Counted from the first letter of the stretch, positions 35,046-43,643 are shown. The stretch: DNA of 43,643 nucleotides from Methylobacterium oxalidis (GCF_007992195.1 NZ_BJZU01000045.1:1-43643), one strand, 5' to 3'. A program made the numbers and translations. The notes: a model not told the origin generated them from the letters alone.

Positions 35046-35504
35046 TCAATCTCGCTTCGACAAGCCGTACCGCTCCAAGATCTTGAGCAGGATCAGAACT
35101 GCAAAGGCAAAGCCCATCGCCACCGCGAGAAGCTTGAACTGAGCCGCTCCTGCCACGATGCCAGCCGATGCTGCGAGCCAGATGCTGGCTGCCGTGGTCA
35201 GGTTCTTCACGTCGCGCTGAGCTACAAAGATCGTGCCGGCCGCGATGAAACCGATGGCCTGCGCCAAACCCTGGATCACACGAAGCGGGTCTGCATCACC
35301 GCCGTGCGCCCGCACATCCGCATACATGCTCAAGGCCGATGCCGTGATCAGGGCCGAGCTGAGACTGACAAGCGAGTGGGTCTTGAGGCCCGCGTCCTTG
35401 CCGCGCAACTCGCGCTCAAATCCCAGCAGGAGCCCACACAGCGTCGCCGCGCCCAGCCGCAGCAGGATCTCAGACAAGGGCAACGCTGTCGCATCGGGCA
35501 GCAT
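35046..35504 (-). CDS. MgtC/SapB-family membrane protein
   Basis: 152 residues. Four to five hydrophobic segments with the family motifs RLGAATLCGLLLGFERELRG, GLKTHSLVSLSSALI and IGFIAAGTIF, followed by LTTAASIWLAASAGI. The family is linked to Mg limitation, phosphate uptake control and survival in acid or macrophages. ATG 35504 is chosen with GAGG upstream. It follows the porin gene by 42 bp in the same direction, so the two may be one operon. Confidence 0.88.
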   Translation of the reverse strand: MLPDATALPLSEILLRLGAATLCGLLLGFERELRGKDAGLKTHSLVSLSSALITASALSMYADVRAHGGDADPLRVIQGLAQAIGFIAAGTIFVAQRDVKNLTTAASIWLAASAGIVAGAAQFKLLAVAMGFAFAVLILLKILERYGLSKRD

Positions 35505-35546
35505 CTCAGGCCTCAATCCGGTTCATCGTGTCCATGGCGCGTGGGA

Positions 35547-36848
35547 CTACCAGTAGAACTGCAGCCGGAACTCGGCGATGTCAGCGTCGATGTCCCGGCT
35601 ATTCACCGCGGGAGAGCCATCGGCGTCGGCGTGGATGTAGTTGGCCATCAGACGGATGTTCTTGTCAGGATACCAGTTCACGCCGGCCGTCCAGTTGCGT
35701 TCGACACCGCCGTCGATCGCGCCGTCCTTGAGATCGAGAAAGCTGAAGCGGGTGGCAAGCTCGAAGACGCCGATGCCGCCGCGGCTCACCCGCTGATCCT
35801 CATCCACCTGGACGCCTTTGAAGATCGCGAGATCGGCCCCGTAATCGGTCTTGAGTTGGTAACGCCGGCCCTTGCCATTGATGATCCACGCGCCCTCAAC
35901 GTAGCCACCCTCGAAGCTGGTGCCCGGCAGCAGACCGTCGCGTCCGACCTCCGCTCGGATGTACTCACCCTGCAGGCGGAAGGGGCCGTTCTGATAGGCT
36001 GCCTCAAGGCCGAGGCGGGTCAGATCGGCCGCGTTCCGGATGGCGCGGGTGTTAATCAGGCTGGTTTGGAAGACGAACGCCTCTGGCTTTGACGAAAAGG
36101 AAGGGCTGTGGTCGTTCTGGTCATAGGAGCGGAAGCTGCCGGCGATGCCGAGATGTAGCACCTCCGTCTCGCTAAGGATTGGAGCGTACGTGGCGCGCAC
36201 CGTCCCGGCAACGCCGCCGAGCTCAACACCGGTGTTTATGTTGCCGCCGAACACGCCGCCCGTCAGTGTCCAGCGCTCGCCATAGCCACCCACGGCAAAG
36301 CCTGTGTTGCGGGCCGGCACGAGTGCGTCGGGCAGCGCGCGCTCCACGAAGGTGGTGTTGTTGTCGCTGATCAGCTGCTGGAGGCTGAACGGCTCCTTGA
36401 AGTTGCCGAGCGAGACGACCAGCCCGTCGATGCCGCGATACCCGATGGCTGCGTCCTGGATTGGCGTTCGGTCGTTGTTGACGTCGTACTGGAAGGCAAG
36501 TTCGATCGCGTTGTTGATCGTCAGGTAGGTCTCGATCCAGGCGCGCCGAACCTCGATGTTGGAGCCGAATCCGTCGGCGATCCGCGGGCTGGTGCCACCG
36601 AAGGCGGGATCGAGGTGCAGGCGGCCTCCGATCCGGAACTTCACCGCATCGTCGGCCGACTTAACCGTGATGCCCCGCTCGTTGAGGCTGACGCCGGGGA
36701 TGCCAGGATCCATCTGAACAAAGCGCGGCAGGGAAGGCGCGGCTCCGGCGTCGGCGGCAAGGCTTGGAGCGGCAAGGCTCACAACCGCAACAGCATAGCT
36801 AGTAGCGGCGGCTAAGCGCCGAAAATGACTAAGAAAACGGTGCTTCAT
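35547..36848 (-). CDS. OprP/OprO-type porin
   Basis: 433 residues with a signal peptide (about 1-32, ending SLAADAG) and a beta-barrel that ends in a C-terminal aromatic (LQFYW), the outer-membrane insertion signal. The FRIGGRLHLDPAFGG start of the barrel and the repeated amphipathic strands match the phosphate-selective porin O/P family, which also includes pyrophosphate and other anion channels. Paired with an MgtC gene, a phosphate link is plausible. Confidence 0.87.
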   Translation of the reverse strand: MKHRFLSHFRRLAAATSYAVAVVSLAAPSLAADAGAAPSLPRFVQMDPGIPGVSLNERGITVKSADDAVKFRIGGRLHLDPAFGGTSPRIADGFGSNIEVRRAWIETYLTINNAIELAFQYDVNNDRTPIQDAAIGYRGIDGLVVSLGNFKEPFSLQQLISDNNTTFVERALPDALVPARNTGFAVGGYGERWTLTGGVFGGNINTGVELGGVAGTVRATYAPILSETEVLHLGIAGSFRSYDQNDHSPSFSSKPEAFVFQTSLINTRAIRNAADLTRLGLEAAYQNGPFRLQGEYIRAEVGRDGLLPGTSFEGGYVEGAWIINGKGRRYQLKTDYGADLAIFKGVQVDEDQRVSRGGIGVFELATRFSFLDLKDGAIDGGVERNWTAGVNWYPDKNIRLMANYIHADADGSPAVNSRDIDADIAEFRLQFYW

Positions 36849-37573
36849 CGCGGATTTTAGCCGTGGGAACTCGTGGCAACGACCATCTCCGTCCGCACCT
36901 CCGAAGTCACTGTCCCCGGCTGTACGCGACGGCTGTTCCTCGGCCGCTGCAGCTTATGGGTGACACGCGCTGCACATTGGCGGCGTTAGGAACAAGCGAT
37001 CGACACATGGCTGCTATCGAGAAACCTTCCGAGTCAACTGAACAGCCGGAATGGGCGCCATACGGCCGGCAGGCTTTGGCCGTAAGCAGCCCGCCCGCTT
37101 TGGAGTTCTATCTGCCGGTGATCGGACATTCTGCGCAGCTCAGGTGAAAGCCTCGGTGTGCCCCCTTCCGGACCTTCCATCTTGCCGCTTCGGTGGTCCG
37201 CTTTAGAGGAAGAAGCAGACCTCGTAGTAGCGGCGGGGTCAGCACCGTCGCTCGCCTTAGCCACGCAGGTCCGGATGATCGCGGCTCACTGCGGCGGGCA
37301 CGAACGGGCCAGCTTGGACATGCCCGAGTGTTTGGCAGCCTGAGGCGCGGCATGTGCCGAGTTCAGCGCCGACAGTTGCGCCGTGCCGGGAGCTTGGGGC
37401 AGCGTCACCGTCGCCAGCGACCACATAGCCTGCGTCACCGCTGCGACAGCAGCCATCTGCTCCGCTTCGACCTTGTCATAGGCTGCCGGAGCCACGTTGT
37501 GCATAACGGCCTATTGCTTCAGCGGAATACGGACGACCACCAGAACTGGATCAATGCCACGGGGTAGAGGAGA
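36849..37573. other. Intergenic region between porin and GntR genes
   Basis: 725 bp of weak coding appearance. The only notable frame is a leftward 72-residue one at 37286-37504 (MHNVAPAAYDKVEAEQMAAV onward), helical and Ala-rich but with a poor ribosome site; it may be real. The porin promoter should lie at the left edge. Confidence 0.35.
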
Positions 37574-38398
37574 ATGGCGCAGTCGGCTTACCCGCGAGTC
37601 GGGCTCCATGAAGCGCCATACGTGACGGGCTTCGAAGCTGCAGCAGGCCGTCACGAGCTGGGAGCAAACGAGGTGGAGCAACGCGTGCCGGACGGGGAGC
37701 AACGGATCGGTGCCTCCTACAATAGCGAGCGATCCAAAGCGGAGTTGGCACCTCCGTCCGAGACGCAGTCTCAATTGGCGTATCGGATCATCGAAGAGAT
37801 GATTGTCACGTTGCAGATCCCGCCCGGCAGCATCATTTCCGAAAAGTCCTTGAACCGGCAGTTGAATATCGGGCGGACACCCATCCGCGAGGCGCTGCAA
37901 AGGCTGGCGCTTGAGGGGACTGTGCGAGTTGTTCCGCGGGCGGGTGTGATCGTTTCGGACATCGACTTAGTCGATCAGCTCAAGATGATCGAGGTGCGTC
38001 GAGAGATCGAGAAAATCCTCGCTGGGCGTGCTGCTCGCCTTGCCGACCCGCAGACATGCGACGAGTTCCGCCGCCTCGCTTCCGACTTCGAAGAGGCTGC
38101 CGCTAAAGACGACGGGAAGCTTTTCATCGCGACCGATCGGCAGTTCAACGGGCTGATCGTGGCGACCGCGCAGAACAACTACGCGGCACACGCAATCGGC
38201 CCGATCGAGGCGCAGACGCGGCGCTTCTGGTATCTGCACTTTCAACGGTTCGGTGATCTGCAGCGGGTCTGCGAGCTTCATGCGAAGATCGCTCTGGCAG
38301 TTGCGCAGAACGACGAGCCTGCAGCCAGGCGGGCCTCTGACGCGCTCCTCGACTATGTCGAGTGGTACACGAGGCGCACGCTCGAGAGTCTGCGCTAA
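37574..38398 (+). CDS. GntR/FadR-family transcriptional regulator
   Basis: 274 residues. Residues about 66-135 form the GntR winged helix (LAYRIIEEMIVTLQIPPGSI, GRTPIREALQRLALEG), and about 140-265 an all-helical FCD domain that binds a small carboxylate with a metal in the family. The first 60 residues are unusual and may be untranslated; no ATG lies between. Points toward the amidase operon 870 bp downstream, which it could control. Confidence 0.85.
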   Translation: MAQSAYPRVGLHEAPYVTGFEAAAGRHELGANEVEQRVPDGEQRIGASYNSERSKAELAPPSETQSQLAYRIIEEMIVTLQIPPGSIISEKSLNRQLNIGRTPIREALQRLALEGTVRVVPRAGVIVSDIDLVDQLKMIEVRREIEKILAGRAARLADPQTCDEFRRLASDFEEAAAKDDGKLFIATDRQFNGLIVATAQNNYAAHAIGPIEAQTRRFWYLHFQRFGDLQRVCELHAKIALAVAQNDEPAARRASDALLDYVEWYTRRTLESLR

Positions 38399-39266
38399 GA
38401 TTCAAAATGCAGCTTGCGACAGTAGGGGAATCGTGTAGTTTTATTCTGACATGTCAGCGACACGTTAGAGGTCGGCATGCAGTCTCAGGGAATGGGCACC
38501 AAACCCGTTCATGGGAGGAACGTGATGGACGCTAAATTGCCGGGCTCGGCGCTCGTGTCGCCAAGAGGCAGGCGCCTTGGTCTTGGCTTGACCGCCATGA
38601 TGACAACCTTCAGTCGTCATCACTACTGGGTCTAATTCGCGCGGCTATCTGCCAATAAGATCAGCGCGACCCTAGCCGAGTTCAGGGCACCTTCTTGCTT
38701 CTGACCTTGAACGAGCGCGGCTTTGATCGGCCAAGCGACAGAAGCGTAGTGGCATCCCGAAAATCCTCCAGGTCGTTCGGCGCGATCTGCGGAGTGTTCA
38801 ACCAGCATGCGGTGATCACACCGAGACCGAATTGTGCTTGGCTCGCATCGGCTCCGGCAGGGGCTTGCCTCCTCAAGGATCTGCTTTCCCGCAGGTCGAA
38901 GCCACGCTTCATCAGCATCACCGAGGTGCCTTGTACCTGAAGCAGCTTAGGTGCCGGCGAACAGCATGGAGGAGCGGGACTGCCACGTAGTTGCAGCTTC
39001 CGACGACAACCAACGTAGCGCTCACATGGAGCGGCAATGCGCCTCCGGACCATGCGATTTGGGAGCGGGAGCAACGATCTTGCCCGCGAGCTTATAGAGG
39101 CAATACTCCTAAAGATTTAACGCCGATTTTCAGAATACGAAGCGTGGCCATTTCAGAATTGTTGACGAATGCGCGCGCTAGATTACGCTAAGGCGGCGAG
39201 AAATAATCGGCGACGCTCCTCGTGAAAGCTTGATTCGTCCAAATCCAAGGAAATGGGAGGCTCCGA
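38399..39266. other. Long region between the GntR gene and the amidase operon
   Basis: 868 bp. Contains a short ORF at 38525 (listed separately) and a leftward frame at 38682-39074 that ends SLGRSKPRSFKVRSKKVP; it may be a gene remnant but is not recognised. The amidase promoter should lie in the last 150 bp; TTGACG at about 39160 is a possible -35. Confidence 0.4.
38525..38635 (+). CDS. 36-residue ORF with a strong ribosome site
   Basis: MDAKLPGSALVSPRGRRLGL then GLTAMMTTFSRHHYWV, preceded by GGGAGGA. It may be a real small peptide or the broken start of a longer gene, since the sequence has the look of a transporter N-terminus (basic residues before GLTAMM). No continuation in another frame could be recognised. 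Confidence 0.35.
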   Translation: MDAKLPGSALVSPRGRRLGLGLTAMMTTFSRHHYWV

Positions 39267-40934
39267 ATGTCAAAATCGAAATCGCTCGCCGCCGTAGCGG
39301 GCGTAGGCATCAGTCTCGCCTTCGCGGGCAGTGCGGCAGCGCAGGGCACCCCTTCTGGCCAGCCCACGCCACAAACACGGCAGGACGCTCGCGAGACGAA
39401 GGAGCTTGAGCGTGGCGGTGCAGGAGCGGGGCAGGATGCCTCCGAGGGGCAGAGCCTGAAGATCCCGCAGCCGACTGCGCCCAGGCAGCCCTCTCCAACC
39501 ACAGCACCACCCGCGCCCGCGGAAGGCGCGGCGCCGGCTGGCCAAACTACGCCGCAGACCCGGCAGGATGCGCGCGAGACGAAGGATCAGGAACGCTCTC
39601 CCGGTGCGTCGAAGGACGCAACGGAGGGACAGACGTTACGTCCGCCGCAACCAACCGCGCCGCCGCAGGCCGATCCTAAGAATTCCAAAACCTTTCTGCC
39701 TTTCGTCTACGGGCCTCTGGAACAGTCCGGCATGAAGGCGGCCAGCAGGGAGGGCAGCCCGACGACCTACCTGCTCTCCGCGACGCCTGCCACGACCCAG
39801 TGGGGCTGGTTCGACAACGCCGAGCAGCCGGTGCTGCGCATCCGTTCCGGCGACACGGTCGTCATGGAAACCATGATGCACTCGCACAACCAGCTCGTAC
39901 CCGGCATCACGATTGAGCAGGTGAAGAAGACCCGCACCGACTATCCCGGTCGCGGGCCGCACTCGTTGACTGGGCCGGTCTACGTCGAAGGGGCAGAACC
40001 GGGCGACGTCCTCCGGGTTCGCATCAACAAGATCGTGCCACGCGCCTATGGCATGAACTTCAACATACCTGGTCTGTTCGGCCAGTTCCCGAAGGAGTTC
40101 CCAGAAGGGCAGATCAAGTTCTTCTATCTCGATCTCGAAAAGATGCAGACCGAGTTCGCTCCGGGAATCACCATTCCACTGAAACCCTTCCCCGGCACAG
40201 TCGCGGTCGCCCGGGCCGAGCCGGGCCGCTACTCCTCCGTGCCGCCAGGACGGTTCGCCGGCAATCTCGACATCCGAGAACTCAGTGAAGGGGCGAGCCT
40301 CTACGTACCCGTCTTCGTCAAGGGTGCGCTTCTCTGGTCAGGAGATTCCCATGCCGTCCAGGGCAACGGCGAAGTCAACCTGACTGCGCTCGAGACCGCC
40401 TACAAGGAGCTGAACCTCACGATCGAAGTGCTCAAAGGACAGCGGCTCGAGTGGCCACGCATCGAAACCCAGACAGACTGGATCACGGTCGGCTACGATG
40501 AAGATCTGGACAAGGCGCTCGACCTCCTCAAGGCTGAGACCACCAAGTTCCTGATCGAGCAGCGTAATGTGCCCTCCGAGCGGGCAGAGCAGGCCATGCT
40601 CGACGGCTGGAACTGCCCGATCTCGGAGGTCGTCAACATCGTCAAAGGCACCTACTGCATGATTTCGAAGGCCGCGGATGCACCACGGCCGGCCCCGTTG
40701 CCGACGCAGGACACGGACGAGGCCTTCGTCACCGTCGCTCGGGACGCACGCCTCGGCAAGGCAATGGATGGCGCCTCGATGGCGATGATCAACACCATCG
40801 TCGAGAAGAAGGGGCTCTCGCGGCTCGATGCCTACGGGCTTCTCAGCATGACGATGGATTGCCGGATCGCGCCCCACCGCGAGGGCGACAAGGCTGTCCA
40901 CTGCATGGTGCCCAAGAACCTCTGGACGAAGTAG
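39267..40934 (+). CDS. Exported acetamidase/formamidase-family protein with duplicated N-terminal repeats
   Basis: 555 residues. Signal peptide 1-25 (ending GSAAAQ). Residues 34-72 and 95-132 are near copies of TPQTRQDARETK...DAxEGQ...PQPTAP, a hydrophilic Pro/Gln-rich linker. From about 145 the FmdA/AmdA domain begins; its core has SGDTVVMETMMHSHNQLVPG, GPVYVEGAEPGDVLRVRINK, GALLWSGDSHAVQGNGEVN (the conserved GDxHAxQGxGE motif) and DAYGLLSMTMDCRIA. Family enzymes hydrolyse formamide or short amides; several need zinc. Periplasmic location is unusual compared with cytoplasmic FmdA. GGGAGG precedes the ATG. First gene of an apparent operon. Confidence 0.9.
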   Translation: MSKSKSLAAVAGVGISLAFAGSAAAQGTPSGQPTPQTRQDARETKELERGGAGAGQDASEGQSLKIPQPTAPRQPSPTTAPPAPAEGAAPAGQTTPQTRQDARETKDQERSPGASKDATEGQTLRPPQPTAPPQADPKNSKTFLPFVYGPLEQSGMKAASREGSPTTYLLSATPATTQWGWFDNAEQPVLRIRSGDTVVMETMMHSHNQLVPGITIEQVKKTRTDYPGRGPHSLTGPVYVEGAEPGDVLRVRINKIVPRAYGMNFNIPGLFGQFPKEFPEGQIKFFYLDLEKMQTEFAPGITIPLKPFPGTVAVARAEPGRYSSVPPGRFAGNLDIRELSEGASLYVPVFVKGALLWSGDSHAVQGNGEVNLTALETAYKELNLTIEVLKGQRLEWPRIETQTDWITVGYDEDLDKALDLLKAETTKFLIEQRNVPSERAEQAMLDGWNCPISEVVNIVKGTYCMISKAADAPRPAPLPTQDTDEAFVTVARDARLGKAMDGASMAMINTIVEKKGLSRLDAYGLLSMTMDCRIAPHREGDKAVHCMVPKNLWTK

Positions 40935-40948
40935 GCCAGGAGGAGGGG

Positions 40949-41881
40949 ATGAGATGGACGCGATGGAGCGCGGCGGCACTTGCCGCGCTCGGCTTCGTTC
41001 TGGCCGGGCCATTCGCTGCTGCACGAGCGGAGGTCGCACCGCTTGTGGTCGTCACCACGCCAGACCTCAAGAGCATCGCGGAGGCGGTGTCGGGCGGGGC
41101 GGTACGGGTCGAGACCCTCGTGCAGCCTGGCGCCGATGCGGAGACCTTCGCACCGCGACCTGGCCATGTGGCGATGATCCGCAAGGCGGCACTCCTCGTT
41201 CGGGTCGGGCTTGGGTTCGACGAGTGGCTGGACAAGCTCATCCGGCAGGCCGGCGACACAGGTCAGGTGAGGAATGAACAGATCCTCGATCTTTCGACCG
41301 ACATCGCGCTGCTGGAAGTCCAGGGTCGCAGCGTCGAGGCTCGCTCCGGCCACGCCCATGGTGCGGCCAACCCGCACTACTGGCTCGATCCGGCAAATGC
41401 GGAGGCGATGTCGGCCCGCATTGCCGAGGCGCTCGTGCGCATCGCGCCGGCGGGGCAGGACGCCATCGCCAGCGCGCAGAAGCGCTTTGCTGTGGACCTG
41501 AAGCAACGGCTGACCCGCTGGACGGCAAAGCTCGAGCCATTCCGAGGCGAGGCTGTCGTCGCCTACCACAACGGCTGGCCCTATTTCGCGCGCCGCTTTC
41601 GGCTCAACATCGTGGATCTGATCGAGCCGAAGGAGGGCATCGCTCCAAGTCCCGCACGCCTTTCTGGCTTGGCCGGGCGCATGCGAGTGAGCGGTGTGCG
41701 TGCCATCCTGCATGAGCCCTTCGAGCCAGCGGAAGCCTCGCGCTACCTCGCGGAGCGCACCGGTGCACGTGTCGTCGTACTCGCTCCCTCGGTCGGTGCC
41801 GTTCCGGAGGCCACGGACTACCTGTCGCTGTTCGACTACAATGTCGATCGCCTCGCAGAAGCCCTAGCCCAGCCCCGTTGA
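40949..41881 (+). CDS. Metal ABC transporter substrate-binding protein (ZnuA/TroA-like)
   Basis: 310 residues from ATG 40949 behind AGGAGGGG, 14 bp after the amidase stop. Signal peptide about 1-27. The cluster A-I plan is clear: VVTTPDLKSIAEAVSGG, PGADAETFAPRPGHVAMI, HAHGAANPHYWLDPANAEAM, AYHNGWPYFARRF, and the terminal SLFDYNVDRLAEAL. Metal-binding His in NPHYWLD and in AYHNGW are present; the usual first His (PHxYEP) is replaced (ETFAPRP), so coordination differs from classical ZnuA. The natural metal is not certain. Confidence 0.88.
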   Translation: MRWTRWSAAALAALGFVLAGPFAAARAEVAPLVVVTTPDLKSIAEAVSGGAVRVETLVQPGADAETFAPRPGHVAMIRKAALLVRVGLGFDEWLDKLIRQAGDTGQVRNEQILDLSTDIALLEVQGRSVEARSGHAHGAANPHYWLDPANAEAMSARIAEALVRIAPAGQDAIASAQKRFAVDLKQRLTRWTAKLEPFRGEAVVAYHNGWPYFARRFRLNIVDLIEPKEGIAPSPARLSGLAGRMRVSGVRAILHEPFEPAEASRYLAERTGARVVVLAPSVGAVPEATDYLSLFDYNVDRLAEALAQPR

Positions 41882-41903
41882 TCCGCAGGAAGCCGAAGCA
41901 TCC

Positions 41904-43223
41904 ATGTCGGACCTCGTCGCGCTTCTTCTCACGCCGTTTCTGGCCGCGTGTCTGTTTGTAGGCATCCACACCTGGCTCGGACTCCAGGTGCTGCGCCGGA
42001 AGGTGGTGTTCGCGGACCTCGCGTTGGCGCAGTTGTCGGCGCTCGGCGGTACGATCGCCGTTGCAGTCGGGCATGCGCCGGGCGGTGCCGCCGGCTTCGG
42101 CTACGCTTTCGCCCTGACGCTCCTCGGGGCGGCACTCCTGACGGTCACCCGGCGCGTCTCCGCGCAGGTGGGGCAGGAGGCGGTGATCGGTATCCTCTAC
42201 GTCGTCGCCACCGCCGCGGCGGTCCTGGTGGTTGACCGGTCGCCGCAAGGTGCCGAGCACGTCAAGCGTATGTTGGTCGGCGACATCCTGACGGTGAACG
42301 CCTCCGATCTCCTCAAGCTCGCGCTCATCTACGCGGCGGTCGGCGCAGTGCATGCGCTGTGCCGCCGGCACTTCCTTGCGACAGAAGAGGATGGCCTGCA
42401 GCGGCGCCAGAGTTTCACCGCACTCTGGGATTTCCTATTCTACGCCACCTTCGGACTCGTGGTGACGAGCTCGGTCGCAGTCGCTGGTGTGCTGCTCGTC
42501 TTCTCGTTCCTGATCATTCCGGCTGTGATTGGCTCTCTGTTCTCCGCGCGGATCAGCGTTGCGCTTGGCGTCGGCTGGGGCACCGGGATCGCAGCCAGCG
42601 TTCTGGGCTTTGCTGCCTCCGTCGCACTGGACGCGCCGACCGGAGCGACCATGGTCGTCGCCTTCGCTTCGGTTCTGCTGGTCGCCGCTGGCGCTCGAGC
42701 GCTCTTCTTCGCTGCCCCTGAGGCCCGGCGTCGGAACGGCCGACGTGCCGCCGTGTCAGTTGCAACGGCGCTCTTGGCCGTCGTGGGAGCTCAGGGCGTG
42801 TGGCTGATGGCCCAACCTATGGCCGACCAGCCTCTGCTCGCGCTTGTTGAGAATAGGCTTGGGACAGGGCCGGAACGGTTCCTCTCCGAGGGTGAGCGGC
42901 GCGTGTACCGTGAGGCTGCCGAGACGGAGCGGGGCCATCGTGCCGAAGTCGAGCGTCTGGTCGGAATGGAACGCAATGCGCGTTGGCGCGGCGATGTTCT
43001 GCGCGAGGAAGAACTGCGGCGTATCTCCTCATTCCAGCAGACGTTCAACGAGATGGGTCGGGGCGAACGCTTCGTGCAGGACCATCTGCGTGGCTTGGCC
43101 CGGTCGCGGGAACGATGGATCGTGGGCATCCCCATGACCGCTTTGTGCGTCCTGGGACTCCTTCTGCTTTTCCGCACCCGAAGGATGGGCGTCCGAGCAG
43201 TCCGATCGGGATGGAACCGATGA
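41904..43223 (+). CDS. ABC-3 family metal permease with extended C-terminus
   Basis: 439 residues. The first 270 residues have the ZnuB/MntB permease plan: many helices, VVFADLALAQLSALGG, QEAVIGILYVVATAAAVLVV, and a long helix VVTSSVAVAGVLLVFSFLII. After that comes a helix (ALLAVVGAQGVWLM), a charged segment of about 100 residues rich in Arg and Glu (RFLSEGERRVYREAAETERG onward), and a final helix (GIPMTALCVLGLLLLF). Ordinary permeases end near 270-300. It follows the binding-protein gene by 22 bp. Confidence 0.85.
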   Translation: MSDLVALLLTPFLAACLFVGIHTWLGLQVLRRKVVFADLALAQLSALGGTIAVAVGHAPGGAAGFGYAFALTLLGAALLTVTRRVSAQVGQEAVIGILYVVATAAAVLVVDRSPQGAEHVKRMLVGDILTVNASDLLKLALIYAAVGAVHALCRRHFLATEEDGLQRRQSFTALWDFLFYATFGLVVTSSVAVAGVLLVFSFLIIPAVIGSLFSARISVALGVGWGTGIAASVLGFAASVALDAPTGATMVVAFASVLLVAAGARALFFAAPEARRRNGRRAAVSVATALLAVVGAQGVWLMAQPMADQPLLALVENRLGTGPERFLSEGERRVYREAAETERGHRAEVERLVGMERNARWRGDVLREEELRRISSFQQTFNEMGRGERFVQDHLRGLARSRERWIVGIPMTALCVLGLLLLFRTRRMGVRAVRSGWNR

Positions 43224-43396
43224 CCGCACGGCGTGCCGGCATGATCCGGCGCCGCCGGCCGTCCGCCGGGCGGCAGGCGGAAGGACGCTGGTCGCTCTGG
43301 TTCCCGCAGCGGGCGTCCCCGGCGGACCTGCAGTCGACCTGCGCGATGGTCGCATCACTTGATAGGGCGGCCGTTTCGTTATGCTTTGAGACTTGA
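43220..43396 (+). CDS. 58-residue ORF overlapping the permease stop
   Basis: Its ATG overlaps the permease TGA (ATGA), the usual sign of coupled translation. The product is Arg-rich at the start (MTARRAGMIRRRRPSAGRQA) and has a mixed C-terminal part. No family recognised and no separate ribosome site, so it may be chance. Confidence 0.3.
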   Translation: MTARRAGMIRRRRPSAGRQAEGRWSLWFPQRASPADLQSTCAMVASLDRAAVSLCFET

Positions 43397-43487
43397 TTGA
43401 GGCGCCGAACCGTCCGATGCTTCGGCCTTGCTGCTGCGCCGCAATATAAACGCCTATAACAATTGCAAGACGCGGAGGAGTCCAGTC

Positions 43488-43643
43488 ATGAGCAGTGCGG
43501 AAGACTGGAGCCACTTGAGGTTGACGGCTTCGAGACGAACCCTCCTCTTCTCGTCCGCGGCCGCTCTGGGGGCGGCAGCATTGGCCACGGGGTCTCGTGC
43601 GGAGACGGGCGCCGCACGCAACGGGCTGGCACGCTCCAGCCAG
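43488..43643 (+). CDS. Start of a Tat-exported protein, cut by the window end
   Basis: An open frame of 52 codons runs off the edge. GGAGG lies nine bases before the ATG. Residues about 14-38 are a twin-arginine-like signal (SRRTLLFSSAAALGAAALAT) ending SRA, so the protein probably folds in the cytoplasm, possibly around a cofactor, before export. The enzyme class cannot be told from this fragment. Confidence 0.65.
   Translation, partial: MSSAEDWSHLRLTASRRTLLFSSAAALGAAALATGSRAETGAARNGLARSSQ

Noticed and set aside
34696..35142. Competing small ORFs on both strands between the Usp and MgtC genes
   Set aside because: They overlap each other and the neighbouring genes, and neither has a convincing start or protein-like pattern.
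38682..39074. Leftward 130-codon ORF as a real gene
   Set aside because: No ribosome site and no family; the last 80 residues look somewhat protein-like, so it is noted in the intergenic entry only.
20000..43643. CRISPR array or classical antiphage island
   Set aside because: No regularly spaced repeats and no cas, restriction or toxin-antitoxin family was recognised; the HNH-like protein alone is not enough.

Overview
The window is GC-rich bacterial DNA from an alphaproteobacterium of the order Hyphomicrobiales, most likely Methylobacterium or a close relative (genus is inference). Signs are a CtrA-type cell-cycle regulator, a PdhS/PleC/DivJ-like histidine kinase, a NepR-like anti-sigma motif, a polyhydroxyalkanoate phasin and a tRNA-His fragment with A73 as in alphaproteobacteria.

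Left part (1-19.8 kb) is dense core-like chromosome with strong G/C at third codon positions: an MHS-type MFS carboxylate transporter and acetyl-CoA synthetase (acsA); a large PAS histidine kinase; a phasin behind a palindromic operator; an L,D-transpeptidase; a response regulator with a NepR-like N-terminus; an SLT lytic transglycosylase; a chemoreceptor; and a complete C4-dicarboxylate module in which dctB-dctD (overlapping) face dctA, with tandem dyad sites and a textbook sigma-54 promoter between them. Four short hypothetical genes follow, several of them membrane peptides.

At 19.92 kb a 48-bp 3' half of tRNA-His lies directly before a P4-type tyrosine integrase: this is the left attachment site of an integrative element. 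The next 5 kb hold small, lower-GC genes: excisionase/AlpA-like HTH proteins, an HNH-like protein with an unusual inverted repeat at its start, and unknowns. No second tRNA-His copy was found in the window, so the right end of the element is unknown; it may lie beyond 43.6 kb or be lost.

At 25.4 kb is a full-length ctrA, flanked by a near-consensus CtrA box containing a GANTC site on one side and a perfect CtrA box followed by an intrinsic terminator without an ORF on the other. A dif-like site follows. From 26.5 to 39.2 kb the DNA is accessory in style: sparse genes, small hypotheticals, two tandem Crp/Fnr regulators with frameshifts at or near G runs, a serine recombinase, an EcsC-family protein, a tandem universal stress protein, an OprP-type porin with an MgtC protein, and a GntR/FadR regulator.

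The right end (39.2-43.6 kb) is an apparent operon: an exported acetamidase/formamidase-family protein with duplicated N-terminal repeats, a ZnuA-like metal-binding protein, an ABC-3 metal permease with an unusual extra C-terminal region, a tiny overlapping ORF, and the start of a Tat-exported protein cut by the window edge. No ABC ATPase is visible beside the permease.
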